From positions 124,001-188,000 of the forward strand of contig NZ_JAUFPR010000002.1 of NCBI RefSeq assembly GCF_030409325.1: 64,000 bases of DNA, read 5' to 3'. Both the position numbers and the translations under genes were made by a program. The notes below the pieces were generated by a model that had not been told where the DNA came from, did not search any database, and saw nothing but the letters and a program-made list of their open reading frames with translations. The DNA is from Mucilaginibacter aquaedulcis. GTDB lineage: Bacteria; Bacteroidota; Bacteroidia; Sphingobacteriales; Sphingobacteriaceae. The number at the start of each line of letters is the position of its first letter. The stretch's first letter is position 1. Below, piece by piece: positions 44,151-53,433 of the stretch.

Positions 44151-47100
44151 TTAAAATTGAACAGATGCACCAAACGTGTAAGTACGGTTTTGCGGATAAT
44201 TGGCAAAGCCATACCATGCATCGGGTTTATTATTAATATCCAGCCTTTCAGGGTCTGTAGCTTGTTTTAGCGGTGTAAATAGCGCCAGATTATCAACCGA
44301 GCCAAATACCCTTAGTGATTTAACACCCTTTATTAAGCCCTTTGGAAATGTGTAACCTAACTGAACATTTTTAATGCGCATAAAGCTGGCATTATATAAA
44401 TGGTAGGTTGATTGTACGTTGGTGATTTTTGGATAGCCATAAAAGCCCATGTAAACTTTAGGCATCGTAGTTGATGGGTTTTGAGGTGTCCATCTGTTCA
44501 GCCAATCGGTAGTTGGCATGGCACCCTGGGCAAAGGGATCAACACCCCATTTATACAAATACAGTTTATTACCGTACGAACCGTATAGCTGTACACTGGC
44601 ATCAAAATTACCCCAGGTAGCACCCATAGTATATGAGTACTCGAATTTAGGATACTGGCCAGGAATAATACTGCGGTCATTGGCATCAACTTTACCATCG
44701 CCATTAACGTCCTTATATTTAATATCTCCGGGAGTTGGAGCACCACCTAAAGAAGACTGATCTGGCGAGTTATTGATCTCAGTTTGACTTTGGAAGATAC
44801 CATCCATAGTTTGCAGGTAAAAGGAGTTGATAGGATAGCCGTTACGCATAATGGTTTGACCATCCGGGCCTCCAATTTCATCAGCGCCGAATGATACCAG
44901 CTTATTACGGTATAACTGCAGATTGGCGGTAGCATAATAGCTGAATTTTTCGGACGGACGATCCTGGTAATGCAAGCTAAACTCAAACCCTTTGTTGCTC
45001 ACGGCACCGTTATTTACAATAGGCGCGTTTACACCTAACGCCAATGGCACCTGTGATTGCCTTAAAATATTATAAGTGTACTTGTTAAACCAATCAAAAG
45101 TAAATGTTAGCTTGTTTCTGAAAATTACCAGGTCAAGACCAAGATCGGTCATCCGGGTAGTTTCCCAGGTTAGTGCAGGATCAACAAGTGTACTTGGTAT
45201 AAAGCCCGAGGTTATTCCATTGGCAAAAGCATAATTGTTTTGGGTTAGTGTTGATTGATAAGGGTATGGGTAAGGTATATTAGTATTGTTGTTTACGACG
45301 TTGATATTCTGATTACCCAAACGACCCCATGAACCTCTGATCTTCAAATCGTTTATCCAGCTTACATCTTTTAAGAAGTTTTCTTTAGATAAGCGCCAGC
45401 CGGCCGAAAAAGACTCGTACAAACCCCAGCGGCTGTTGCTTGGCAAACGCGATGTACCGTCATAGCGCACGTTTGCTCCTAACAAATATTTATCGTCAAA
45501 ATTATAGTTCACATTACCATATAATGAATGTATTATCCATTGGGCAGATGTACCATCATTAGTTTGGTTATTTACAGAACCCGCGTTTAATTCGGCCAGA
45601 TCATTAGTTGGATACCCAACACGGTAGGCGTCAAAATAACTTGTATTGTCAACCTCCTGCTGCACACCACCTAAGATTGTCAGGTCGTGCTTGCCCAGTA
45701 TTTTATGAAAATTAAGTTGGCTATATACAGTTGAATGGGTTTCATCTCTTTCGCCAACAGATAAGCCGGGGGGACCCACGTCTGCATTACGGTTAAAGGA
45801 AAGATCGCTGTACAGGTACATAGGAACGGTTGGCCTGAAGGTTTTTTGTTTATCAACGTTAAAGCTTAAACCGGCACGGTTTTCCCACCTAAGCCCGTCC
45901 ACAATATCAACATCCAATGATATGTTTCCTTGTCCGTAGTAATTAGGGTTATGGGTTAATATCTGCGATGCCAACACTGGATTTTTATTGCCTAACTCTT
46001 TATCATAAGCTTTGGTGATCCATAAGCCATCGGCTGTTTGTGCCGGATAAAGCGGTGATTGTGCCAGGGTTGAAATATAAAGATCGGTAGCGTTGTTGTA
46101 GGGGTAGTTTTTATCGCCATAGCGTATTTGTATGTTGGTACCCAAGGTAACACGTTTGTTCACTTTTGATGTAAGACCCAGATCAACTGTATACTTTTTA
46201 TAATCAAACCCTTTCATGGTACCCGGCTGATCAGTGTAACCTAATCCAAGGCTATAGGTAGTGTTTTCGTTACCTCCGCTCAGGTTTAAATAATGATTTT
46301 GTACCACAGCTGTACCAAACATATCATCAAGCCAGTTATGATTTGGATATTTTACATGATCGGTAGCATTTTTATACAGATCTATCTGATCCTGAGTATA
46401 TACGGGCGCATTACCTGAATTAACTTCAGCTTCGTTTAGCAACTCCATGTACTGGGCCGAATTGGTTATCAGTTTAGGTAAGCGGGTAGGTTTTGCAAAA
46501 CCCACATTGTAGTTGTATGATAATGTAAAACCACCAGCTTTTCCCTTCTTAGTTTTAATTACTACAACACCGTTTGCACCCTGCGAACCATATATAGCTG
46601 CAGCTGCAGCATCTTTTAACACCGTTGCCGATTCTATATCGTTCGGGTTAATTACAGCAAGGCTGCCTGGTATACCATCAACAATTATCAAAGGGTTATT
46701 ACCCGCGTTACTAAAAGTTCCAAGCCCCCTGATACGCAGCTGAACATTCTCATTGCCAGGTTCGCCAGAGTTTTGAACAACAGATAAGCCGGGTAGTTGC
46801 CCTTGTAACAAGGATGTAGCGTCGGTAGCCACCCGCTTGGTCATTTCATCGCCTTTAACAGAAACTATGGCGCTGGTTAAGGTATGTTTACTTTGGGTAC
46901 TATAACCGGTAACTACCACCTCGCTGATATTCTGCTTATCTTCAAGCAAGGTCACATTCAATACAGATTTGCCATCTATAGGTACTTCCTGTTTGGCAAA
47001 GCCTATAAAGCTGAATACAAGCGTGCCTGAACCATCCGGTACATTTAAGCTAAAGGCTCCGTTTGCATCTGTTACAGTGCCTGTTCTTGAACCTTTAAGC

Positions 47101-47540
47101 ATTATAGATACACCCGGAAGGGGAGTGCCCTTGTTATCAGTAACTTTTCCTTTGATATTCAGGATGCTTTCTGAAACAGGTTTGGATTTTAAGGTGATCG
47201 TTTTTTTGTTGATGAGATAAATGAGCGGCTGATCGCTGAATATTTTTTCCAGTGCCTGTGAAATGCTTACATTTTTTAATGACAATGATACCGGTGCCGC
47301 CATCTTTATCAGCTGGGCGCTGTATAGAAAATCGTATCCGCTTTGTTGCTGAAGGGTAAACAAAACATCCTCTAAGGGTGCTTTCTGAACTTCTAAATTT
47401 ATCTTTTGGGCATATGAACTTGCACTAACCTGAAGTATGGTTATCATAATTAAAATGCAGGTCAATTTCATAATACGGATAAATTTAAATCGGGCATGGT
47501 TGTGCCACCTGAACTTTGATTCAGTAAATATTTTATACAT
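44151..47540 (-). CDS. SusC/RagA-family TonB-dependent transporter with N-terminal STN domain
   Basis: The outer-membrane barrel of the SusCD pair. The 1129-residue protein starts MYKIFTESKFRW, a form common in Sphingobacteriaceae, with its hydrophobic export segment at residues 24-44. A secretin/STN signalling domain follows (LEVQKAPLEDVLFTLQQQSG, about 50-115), then a carboxypeptidase-regulatory-like domain (IKGKVTDNKGTPLPGVSIML, about 128-205), the plug (LQGQLPGLSVVQNSGEPGNE, IIVDGIPGSL) and a C-terminal barrel ending FGASVQF. The STN domain with upstream fecR and divergent sigma gene indicates surface-signal control of its own expression. Confidence 0.95.
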   Translation of the reverse strand: MYKIFTESKFRWHNHARFKFIRIMKLTCILIMITILQVSASSYAQKINLEVQKAPLEDVLFTLQQQSGYDFLYSAQLIKMAAPVSLSLKNVSISQALEKIFSDQPLIYLINKKTITLKSKPVSESILNIKGKVTDNKGTPLPGVSIMLKGSRTGTVTDANGAFSLNVPDGSGTLVFSFIGFAKQEVPIDGKSVLNVTLLEDKQNISEVVVTGYSTQSKHTLTSAIVSVKGDEMTKRVATDATSLLQGQLPGLSVVQNSGEPGNENVQLRIRGLGTFSNAGNNPLIIVDGIPGSLAVINPNDIESATVLKDAAAAAIYGSQGANGVVVIKTKKGKAGGFTLSYNYNVGFAKPTRLPKLITNSAQYMELLNEAEVNSGNAPVYTQDQIDLYKNATDHVKYPNHNWLDDMFGTAVVQNHYLNLSGGNENTTYSLGLGYTDQPGTMKGFDYKKYTVDLGLTSKVNKRVTLGTNIQIRYGDKNYPYNNATDLYISTLAQSPLYPAQTADGLWITKAYDKELGNKNPVLASQILTHNPNYYGQGNISLDVDIVDGLRWENRAGLSFNVDKQKTFRPTVPMYLYSDLSFNRNADVGPPGLSVGERDETHSTVYSQLNFHKILGKHDLTILGGVQQEVDNTSYFDAYRVGYPTNDLAELNAGSVNNQTNDGTSAQWIIHSLYGNVNYNFDDKYLLGANVRYDGTSRLPSNSRWGLYESFSAGWRLSKENFLKDVSWINDLKIRGSWGRLGNQNINVVNNNTNIPYPYPYQSTLTQNNYAFANGITSGFIPSTLVDPALTWETTRMTDLGLDLVIFRNKLTFTFDWFNKYTYNILRQSQVPLALGVNAPIVNNGAVSNKGFEFSLHYQDRPSEKFSYYATANLQLYRNKLVSFGADEIGGPDGQTIMRNGYPINSFYLQTMDGIFQSQTEINNSPDQSSLGGAPTPGDIKYKDVNGDGKVDANDRSIIPGQYPKFEYSYTMGATWGNFDASVQLYGSYGNKLYLYKWGVDPFAQGAMPTTDWLNRWTPQNPSTTMPKVYMGFYGYPKITNVQSTYHLYNASFMRIKNVQLGYTFPKGLIKGVKSLRVFGSVDNLALFTPLKQATDPERLDINNKPDAWYGFANYPQNRTYTFGASVQF

Positions 47541-47613
47541 TTGAATGTTAGGTTAAGTTTATAATTGATTGTTCGCGCAATTGATATGGTTAACTAACTC
47601 AGTGAGAACTGAT

Positions 47614-47648
47614 GATCAGGGGCGTTCCAACCGCTCCTGATCTGTTTT
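47614..47648. other. Hairpin between fecR and susC
   Basis: GATCAGGGGCG (47614-47624) pairs with CGCTCCTGATC (47632-47642), one G-U pair, 7-nt loop. TGTTTT follows only on the plus strand. For the minus-strand transcript it has no U-run, so it may mark mRNA processing or set susC expression relative to fecR. Confidence 0.55.
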
Positions 47649-47668
47649 AGATAACCGTTAAACTTTTA

Positions 47669-48817
47669 TTAAGCCATAACAATTATCCTCCTTCCTTCAA
47701 TTTTAAAGTGAACTAATCCGGTGTATTCAAGGCCTTTTAACAGTTCGTTAATGTCTTTATTTTTGGCGTAAGTACCTCCAAACTTCATATTGGTTGTATA
47801 GCCCTCATATACCACTTCTACATCGTACCAGCGGCTTATTTGTTTCATGATATCATGTATGTCATCATCCCTGAAAACAAAATATCCGGCTTTCCAGGCC
47901 ATTACCTGGTTTATGTTTACTTTCTTTTGTGTGATACTGCCACTTACGGCATCGGTTATGCCTTGTTCGCCAGGGGTTAATAGGGTTGAAGAAGAGAGTG
48001 TTGATAAACGCACCGAACCTTCAAGTAAAGTGGTTTTTATATTGTTATCATCTTTGTAAGCATGCACATTAAAATGTGTACCCAGTACTTTAACATCGGT
48101 GTTATCCGTATGCACAATAAAAGGCATTTGCTTGTTTTTAGCAACTTCAAAATAAGCCTCGCCATTTAAACTCACCTTGCGGGTTAAACCCTTGAACACC
48201 ACAGGGAAAGTTAATGATGATTCTGAATTGAGCCATACATTGGTGCCATCAGGCAGCATTACGGTATATTGCCCACCTCTTGGTATGGTTATCGTATTCA
48301 AAACATTACTATCCGGATGATTGCCTGCCTTATTAGCGTCATAAGCCAACAGCCCATTCTTCAATTTTTTAATGGCTGTACTACCTGATTTTGCTAAAAC
48401 ACCGTTTGCCGCGTTATCTAAAACAATACTGGCTCCGTTGGCCAGTGTAAGTACCGCTGTATTTTTGCCTGGTTTTATAGTTGAACTCCGGATGTTTTTT
48501 GACTGATTTTGAACAGATAGTTTTGGAGGTTGGTTGTTGATGAATAAACTGCCTAAACCAATTGATAAAAGCACGGCCGCGGCTGCCCACCACCAGCGCA
48601 TCCTGATCACTTTTGGTGGGCGATCTGTAGCTATTGTTTTTGAAATGCGGCCGTAAATGTTTCCGCGGAGTTTTTTATCCGCCTCAGAAAGTTTTGATCC
48701 GTCTGGATCCTGCATCTTGAAATTGTCTTGATATTGCATTAACAATTCTTCTTCCTCGGCGGTACATGAACCCGAAAGATGCTTTTCGTAAAGTATTATA
48801 TATTGTTCAGGGGTCAT
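47669..48817 (-). CDS. FecR-family anti-sigma factor
   Basis: Membrane anti-sigma factor controlling the divergent ECF sigma. The 382-residue protein has a cytosolic N-terminus with an anti-sigma-like region (YIILYEKHLSGSCTAEEEEL), one membrane helix (about 75-92, WWWAAAAVLLSIGLGSLFI), a periplasmic FecR domain (RGGQYTVMLPDGTNVWLNSE, about 195-290) and a C-terminal DUF4974-type domain (ITQKKVNINQVMAWKAGYFV to the end) that contacts the STN domain of SusC. 128 nt upstream of susC and 149 nt from the sigma gene. Standard FecR-SusCD regulatory layout. Confidence 0.94.
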   Translation of the reverse strand: MTPEQYIILYEKHLSGSCTAEEEELLMQYQDNFKMQDPDGSKLSEADKKLRGNIYGRISKTIATDRPPKVIRMRWWWAAAAVLLSIGLGSLFINNQPPKLSVQNQSKNIRSSTIKPGKNTAVLTLANGASIVLDNAANGVLAKSGSTAIKKLKNGLLAYDANKAGNHPDSNVLNTITIPRGGQYTVMLPDGTNVWLNSESSLTFPVVFKGLTRKVSLNGEAYFEVAKNKQMPFIVHTDNTDVKVLGTHFNVHAYKDDNNIKTTLLEGSVRLSTLSSSTLLTPGEQGITDAVSGSITQKKVNINQVMAWKAGYFVFRDDDIHDIMKQISRWYDVEVVYEGYTTNMKFGGTYAKNKDINELLKGLEYTGLVHFKIEGRRIIVMA

Positions 48818-48966
48818 GGAAAATTGGTTGTGCGGGTGCTACAGTTATAGAGTGCAACAAAACACACATTAACACACATAATTTTGAAAATATTTTTTTG
48901 CAGGTAAATACATGTGTGGTTAACAATTGTAATTGATAAACATTTCCTATTTTTATCGAACCAATT

Positions 48967-49560
48967 ATGACCAATAATACTATTGATAGTGAATTATGGG
49001 ACGCCGTTGTCTCAGATAATTCCAGGGCTTTTGTAGTTCTGTATAATAGGCATTGGAAAAAGCTTTTTAAAACAGTTTTTTTTTACCTAAAAAACGAAAC
49101 AGTTGCAGAAGAAATAACCCATGATGTTTTTGTGGCATTATGGACAAGGCGCAAACACCTGAAAATTCAAAACTTTGCTAATTATATACACATTACTGCC
49201 CGTTATCAGGTATTTAAACATTTAAAGGCGGCTAAAATAAATTGCGTAGAATATATAGATCAGCTTGCTGATACTGATACAGTGGCTGTATACAATACCG
49301 CCGACAATAAATTGGACTATGAGGATCTGGAGCTTGAATTAGCTCAAATATTGAGAACACTCCCTCGCCGGTGTCAGGAGATTTTTTGGCTTAGCCGTGT
49401 AGAGAATTTAAGTAATGAGGAAATAGCCAATAAGCTTAATATTTCAAAACGAACGGTAGAAAATCAAATCACCTTTGCGCTTAGGTTTCTGCGGATGTCC
49501 TATCCGAAATTTGCTGTCGCATCGTTACTGTTTGTGATGCATTTATTACCAATCAAATAA
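48967..49560 (+). CDS. ECF sigma-70 factor
   Basis: A 197-residue extracytoplasmic-function sigma factor. Region 2 spans about residues 20-85 (FVVLYNRHWKKLFKTVFFYL, EEITHDVFVALWTRR) and region 4 about 120-180 (LPRRCQEIFWLSRVENLSNE, EIANKLNISKRTVENQITFA). The C-terminal hydrophobic tail (VASLLFVMHLLPI) is common in Bacteroidota SusCD-linked sigmas. It is divergent from fecR, its probable anti-sigma, and should direct transcription of fecR-susC-susD on a substrate signal. Convergent with hmuS, 85 nt away. Confidence 0.94.
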   Translation: MTNNTIDSELWDAVVSDNSRAFVVLYNRHWKKLFKTVFFYLKNETVAEEITHDVFVALWTRRKHLKIQNFANYIHITARYQVFKHLKAAKINCVEYIDQLADTDTVAVYNTADNKLDYEDLELELAQILRTLPRRCQEIFWLSRVENLSNEEIANKLNISKRTVENQITFALRFLRMSYPKFAVASLLFVMHLLPIK

Positions 49561-49589
49561 CTATATAGTTTGGCCTATAATTATTTTAT

Positions 49590-49622
49590 AACCTGCGATA
49601 ACTAATAGTGCTACCGCAGGTT
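49590..49622. terminator. Hairpin between convergent sigma and hmuS genes
   Basis: AACCTGCG (49590-49597) pairs with CGCAGGTT (49615-49622) around a 17-nt loop. No T-run follows, so terminator function is tentative. Confidence 0.4.
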
Positions 49623-49645
49623 GTGATAAAGTCGCGGTTAGTTCA

Positions 49646-50674
49646 TCAATTGTTGTTAACGTCATTAAGTAGGGCTCTCCAAGCTTCGCTTTCAGGAATA
49701 CCGGGTTTGCGTTTTCCAAAAAACTGCACAATAGTGTTACCTTCCTTATCATAAACCTCAATGCTATGCACCAGGCCATCGGCTGTTGGTTTTTTCACCA
49801 ACCAAATGGAGTCAATGCCATCTTCGCGCAGGTGCATGTTGAACTCAGGGTCTAATACATTGAACCACGGGCCGGTTTGCACCAGTTTTTTGATCTCGCC
49901 GGTATGTATTTGGATGCAGCCTGCGCTGCCGGTAAACACCATAATAGGAGTAGAGGTTTCAGAAGCATTCGTTAAAACCTGCTTTAAAGAAGATAAACTT
50001 ATCTGCAGGGCATAACCATCAGGTGCAAGCCTCAAAGCCTGGGTACGGGTTAAGCCATAGTCTTTTAACAGGCCATGAAAATCGTGTGTATCCTGTAAGG
50101 CAATCCAAGCCTCCTGAAATGCATTCACGGCTACTTCATGATCTGGTTTTTCAACTTCCTTTGCGGGTGTTGGCTGAATGTTTAACTGCTGATCTTGATC
50201 ATCTGCACGATATTTGGCTACCATGCGTTCATACGCCTTTGCATCACTTTTGTCTGTCAGATAAATTTTATGTACAGCGCTGCCATCCGCATCAAAAAAC
50301 TGGAAGCTCAGCCTGTCGTTTTCATTTACCGCGAACCCAAAGTTCCAATGAGTCATAAACAGGCGTAAATCAATATCTGGTGTTACAACTAAACCAACAT
50401 GTGCGTTAAAACCAACTTTCGTGTATACTCCCTTGCGTTCATGTACACAAAAGTCGTTACGGGTTAAGGCCATTACGTATCCTAAAGTGTTGGTTTCCTT
50501 CAATAGCTCTTTGAAATCGATATTCAACAAAGTATTGTGTTCTCCTACGCCTGCATTTACAAGCTCGGCTTCGCTTAAACCTAATTCTTTGGCCGCATCG
50601 CGGATGCGCAATTTGGGATTTTCAATTTTTAAGTTATTCCATTGATGTTTTATAGATGTGATGGTGTTTTCCAT
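49646..50674 (-). CDS. hmuS: HemS/HmuS-family haem-handling protein
   Basis: Cytosolic protein that binds haem after import and is reported, in different organisms, to degrade it or pass it on. The 342-residue length and internal duplication fit the family: N-half IKHQWNNLKIENPKLRIRDA then LGYVMALTRNDFCVHERKGV, and C-half PDHEVAVNAFQEAWIALQDT then STPIMVFTGSAGCIQIHTGE with SGPWFNVLDPEF-like motif TGPWFNVLDPEFNMHLRED. Last gene of the haem operon, 20 nt after the ATPase gene. Confidence 0.93.
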   Translation of the reverse strand: MENTITSIKHQWNNLKIENPKLRIRDAAKELGLSEAELVNAGVGEHNTLLNIDFKELLKETNTLGYVMALTRNDFCVHERKGVYTKVGFNAHVGLVVTPDIDLRLFMTHWNFGFAVNENDRLSFQFFDADGSAVHKIYLTDKSDAKAYERMVAKYRADDQDQQLNIQPTPAKEVEKPDHEVAVNAFQEAWIALQDTHDFHGLLKDYGLTRTQALRLAPDGYALQISLSSLKQVLTNASETSTPIMVFTGSAGCIQIHTGEIKKLVQTGPWFNVLDPEFNMHLREDGIDSIWLVKKPTADGLVHSIEVYDKEGNTIVQFFGKRKPGIPESEAWRALLNDVNNN

Positions 50675-50694
50675 TTTTAAATTGTTTTATGTAA

Positions 50695-51477
50695 TTAAAC
50701 TAATATGCCGCTGGGTATAACTAACGGGCATTTAAAACCCTCGCATTCAATGAGCTTTACTTTAATATTAAATGCATCATGTATATTTTCGCAATTAACT
50801 ACTTCCAGTGGAGAGCCGAATGCTATCATTTTACCATTTTTAAGGATAAGGATCTGATCTGCATAACGAGCTGCAAAATTGATGTCGTGCAGAATACTCA
50901 CCACTGTATACCCCCTGTTGGCCATGTCTCTGGCTAATTGCAGTATCTGTTGCTGATATAACAAGTCGAGCCCATTGGTAGGTTCGTCCAAAAAAAGAAC
51001 GGCATTGGGGCGGTCATAGATCTGCGCAATAACCCTGGCCAGTTGCACACGTTGTTGTTCGCCACCTGAAAGGGTGTTGTAATCCCTGCCGGCTAAGTGT
51101 GTAATACCTGTTTCATTCATCACTTTGTGCACTATCTCAACATCATTTGTTGAAGGATGATTTTCAAAGTAGGGGTATCGCCCCATCAGCACCAGTTCCT
51201 TCACAGTAAACAATATACTTACAGTATTGTGCTGAGGAAGTACCGAGCGCAGTTGAGCCAGTTCTTTGATGGAATACAGATCGATATGCTTTTTGTCAAA
51301 ATAGATATTGCCAGAAGTGGTTATGACTTCACGACAAAGTAGTTTTAGTAAGGTGCTTTTACCGGCTCCGTTGGCCCCGATCACCGCCAGCATTTCGCCC
51401 GAGCGCAATTCAAAACTTACATTATCCAAAATCTGTTTTTTACCGACAGAATGGGATACATTTTGTACACTTATCAT
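50695..51477 (-). CDS. hmuV: Haem ABC transporter ATPase
   Basis: Energises haem import with HmuU. The 260-residue ATPase has Walker A GANGAGKSTLLKLL, Q-loop LPQHNTVS, signature LSGGEQQRVQLARV, Walker B AVLFLDEPTNGLD and switch histidine in SILHDINFAARYAD. The family is that of the FecE/BtuD/HmuV iron-siderophore/haem/B12 importers; haem specificity comes from its neighbours. Its start overlaps the permease gene by 4 nt. Confidence 0.94.
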   Translation of the reverse strand: MISVQNVSHSVGKKQILDNVSFELRSGEMLAVIGANGAGKSTLLKLLCREVITTSGNIYFDKKHIDLYSIKELAQLRSVLPQHNTVSILFTVKELVLMGRYPYFENHPSTNDVEIVHKVMNETGITHLAGRDYNTLSGGEQQRVQLARVIAQIYDRPNAVLFLDEPTNGLDLLYQQQILQLARDMANRGYTVVSILHDINFAARYADQILILKNGKMIAFGSPLEVVNCENIHDAFNIKVKLIECEGFKCPLVIPSGILV

Positions 51478-52520
51478 AAATGCTGTTTTTTAAGCTGTGA
51501 TATAATCATGTAAATAAATACCGGCGAGCCACCTAAAGCGGTTACTATGCCAATTGGTAACTCCGCGGGGGCAACAATTGTACGTGATATAAGATCGGCC
51601 AGTGTTAAAGCCGCCGCTCCTAATATGGCCGATCCGGGTATAACCAAACGGTGGTCAGATCCGAAAGCCATGCGGAGTATATGCGGAATTACGAGGCCTA
51701 TAAAGCTGATAACCCCTGCAACTGCTACCGACGCACCAACCGCCATTGTTGATAAAATGATCACCGTTCTCTTGGTACGGTTAACATGAATACCCATATG
51801 ACCTGCCTGTACCTCGCCTAAAGAAATAGCATTTAAAGCCTTAGCCATAAAAGGCAACCCTAAAAGCGGAATCAGAATAAAGGGCAATACACTGCTAAAA
51901 GATACCCAGCTGGCTCCGCCTAAACTACCCAAACTCCAGAAAGTGATATTGCGCAATTGCTCATCTGTTGAAAGGTAGGTGAGTAATCCGGTAAAGGCAA
52001 AAGCCAAGGCATTGATGGCTATACCTGTTAAAAGTAAAGCGGTTATTACGGTTTTACCCTGATAAACGGCTAAACGATACACGGTAAGTGTAGTTATGAA
52101 CGCACCTGAAAATGCAGCTATAGCCATGGCATAATAACCATATATACTACCTATGGTATTTAACAGATGTCCACCAAATACGATCATTAAAGCTGCAAAT
52201 AAGGTAGCACCTGATGATATTCCGATCAATCCGGGCTCGGCCAGTGGGTTGCGGAACAAGCCTTGTAATGATGCTCCTGATATTGCCAAAGCCGCACCAA
52301 TGATCACACCCAACAATACCCTCGGTAAGCGCAAGCTAAACAGTACAGCCGTTTGTTGCGAGGTGAATAGCATTTCTTTACTCAAGCCGGTATAGTATGT
52401 TAATATAGACCAAAATTGAGCCAGACTGATACGTACCGCACCAATGCATACAGAAGCTATGATAACAGCTATTAAAAACAGTGTTAGTACGGATAATATT
52501 AATTTATGACTTTTAAACAC
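51474..52520 (-). CDS. hmuU: Haem ABC transporter permease (FecCD family)
   Basis: Inner-membrane permease of the haem importer, with about ten helices in 348 residues. FecCD signatures: LRLPRVLLGVIIGAALAISG with GLFRNPLAEPGLIGISSGA (residues 65-110), and the coupling-helix and conserved segments GVISFIGLVIPHILRMAFGS and LPIGIVTALGGSPVFIYMI near the end. Two nt after hmuT, overlapping hmuV by 4 nt. Confidence 0.95.
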   Translation of the reverse strand: MFKSHKLILSVLTLFLIAVIIASVCIGAVRISLAQFWSILTYYTGLSKEMLFTSQQTAVLFSLRLPRVLLGVIIGAALAISGASLQGLFRNPLAEPGLIGISSGATLFAALMIVFGGHLLNTIGSIYGYYAMAIAAFSGAFITTLTVYRLAVYQGKTVITALLLTGIAINALAFAFTGLLTYLSTDEQLRNITFWSLGSLGGASWVSFSSVLPFILIPLLGLPFMAKALNAISLGEVQAGHMGIHVNRTKRTVIILSTMAVGASVAVAGVISFIGLVIPHILRMAFGSDHRLVIPGSAILGAAALTLADLISRTIVAPAELPIGIVTALGGSPVFIYMIISQLKKQHL

Positions 52521-52522
52521 GT

Positions 52523-53362
52523 TTATTTTAGCTTTTGTGATAGCTCAGCTATCGCCTGACCCAGGCGCGGGCCAAAACCGGTTAATAATTCACCTTCCAT
52601 GGTGATGAATTTTTTATTTTTGCCAGCATTGGTTTGGCTTATACCCTGAACGTTTAACAACCCAGCTGCACCGCCTAAACTTTCCATTCCACTGCTAAAT
52701 AGCAGGATAGCATCGGGGTTTGCTGCTACCAATGCTTCGGAAGTTAATGGTTTGTAATCATTAAATCCTGTTACAGCATTTTGACCACCTGCAAGTTGAA
52801 TGATTTTATTTAAAGGTGTGTTATCACCAGAAACCATCATGGTGCCTGCACCACGTGCATAAATAAACAGAACTTTAGGTCTGGCTGAGGTTTTATTCAG
52901 CTTACCGGCTGTTGCAAGGTCGGTGTCCAACTTTTTGATAAGCACGTTGGCCTGCTGTTGACCGCCAAAGGCAGTTGCCATATCTTTAATTAGTTTGCGG
53001 GTGCCATCGGGCGAAAAATCCTGCGTAAACATAACCAGTTTAATGCCGGCACTTTTTAACTGGGCAGCCAGTTCGGGCTTAATTTCGGTGCTTAGGCCAG
53101 TTACCACATCAGGCTGCAGAGCAATAATGCCTTCGGCTGATATATTGCGATAATGACCAATCTTAGGCTTGCTTTTTAAACTTTCTGGGTAGTTACTGGT
53201 TACATCGGTACCAATTATGTTATTCTCAAAACCTAAACCTACTAATATCTCACTAACGGTACCATTTAGAGATACGATTTTTTGATTGGCAGCCAACTGT
53301 TCGCCTGCTCTTGCATTGACAAGAAATACAGATAGTATTATTGCTAAAATTATTTTTTTCAT
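52523..53362 (-). CDS. hmuT: Haem-binding periplasmic protein
   Basis: Substrate-binding protein that hands haem to HmuUV. The 279-residue precursor has a signal peptide (KKIILAIILSVFLVNARAGE). The type III fold typical of the FecB/HmuT group is indicated by QKIVSLNGTVSEILVGLGFE near residue 27, VTSNYPESLKSKPKIGHYRN, ALQPDVVTGLS and LVAANPDAILLFSSGMESLG. The tyrosine in GHYRN lies where HmuT proteins bind haem iron, by analogy. A terminator-like hairpin lies in the 71-nt gap before it. Confidence 0.92.
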   Translation of the reverse strand: MKKIILAIILSVFLVNARAGEQLAANQKIVSLNGTVSEILVGLGFENNIIGTDVTSNYPESLKSKPKIGHYRNISAEGIIALQPDVVTGLSTEIKPELAAQLKSAGIKLVMFTQDFSPDGTRKLIKDMATAFGGQQQANVLIKKLDTDLATAGKLNKTSARPKVLFIYARGAGTMMVSGDNTPLNKIIQLAGGQNAVTGFNDYKPLTSEALVAANPDAILLFSSGMESLGGAAGLLNVQGISQTNAGKNKKFITMEGELLTGFGPRLGQAIAELSQKLK

Positions 53363-53378
53363 CTTAAAAATTTTAAAT

Positions 53379-53404
53379 CAAAAACAGCTCCCCGTAAGGG
53401 GAGC
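53379..53404 (-). promoter_or_regulatory. Terminator-like hairpin between hmuY and hmuT
   Basis: On the minus strand GCTCCCC-ttac-GGGGAGC (53404-53387) is a perfect 7-bp GC-rich stem followed by TGTTTTTG. Placed inside the operon, it may stop part of the transcripts so that receptor and HmuY are made in excess over the ABC importer. Confidence 0.55.
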
Positions 53405-53433
53405 CATTACCTATTATTAACCAACTAAAAAAA

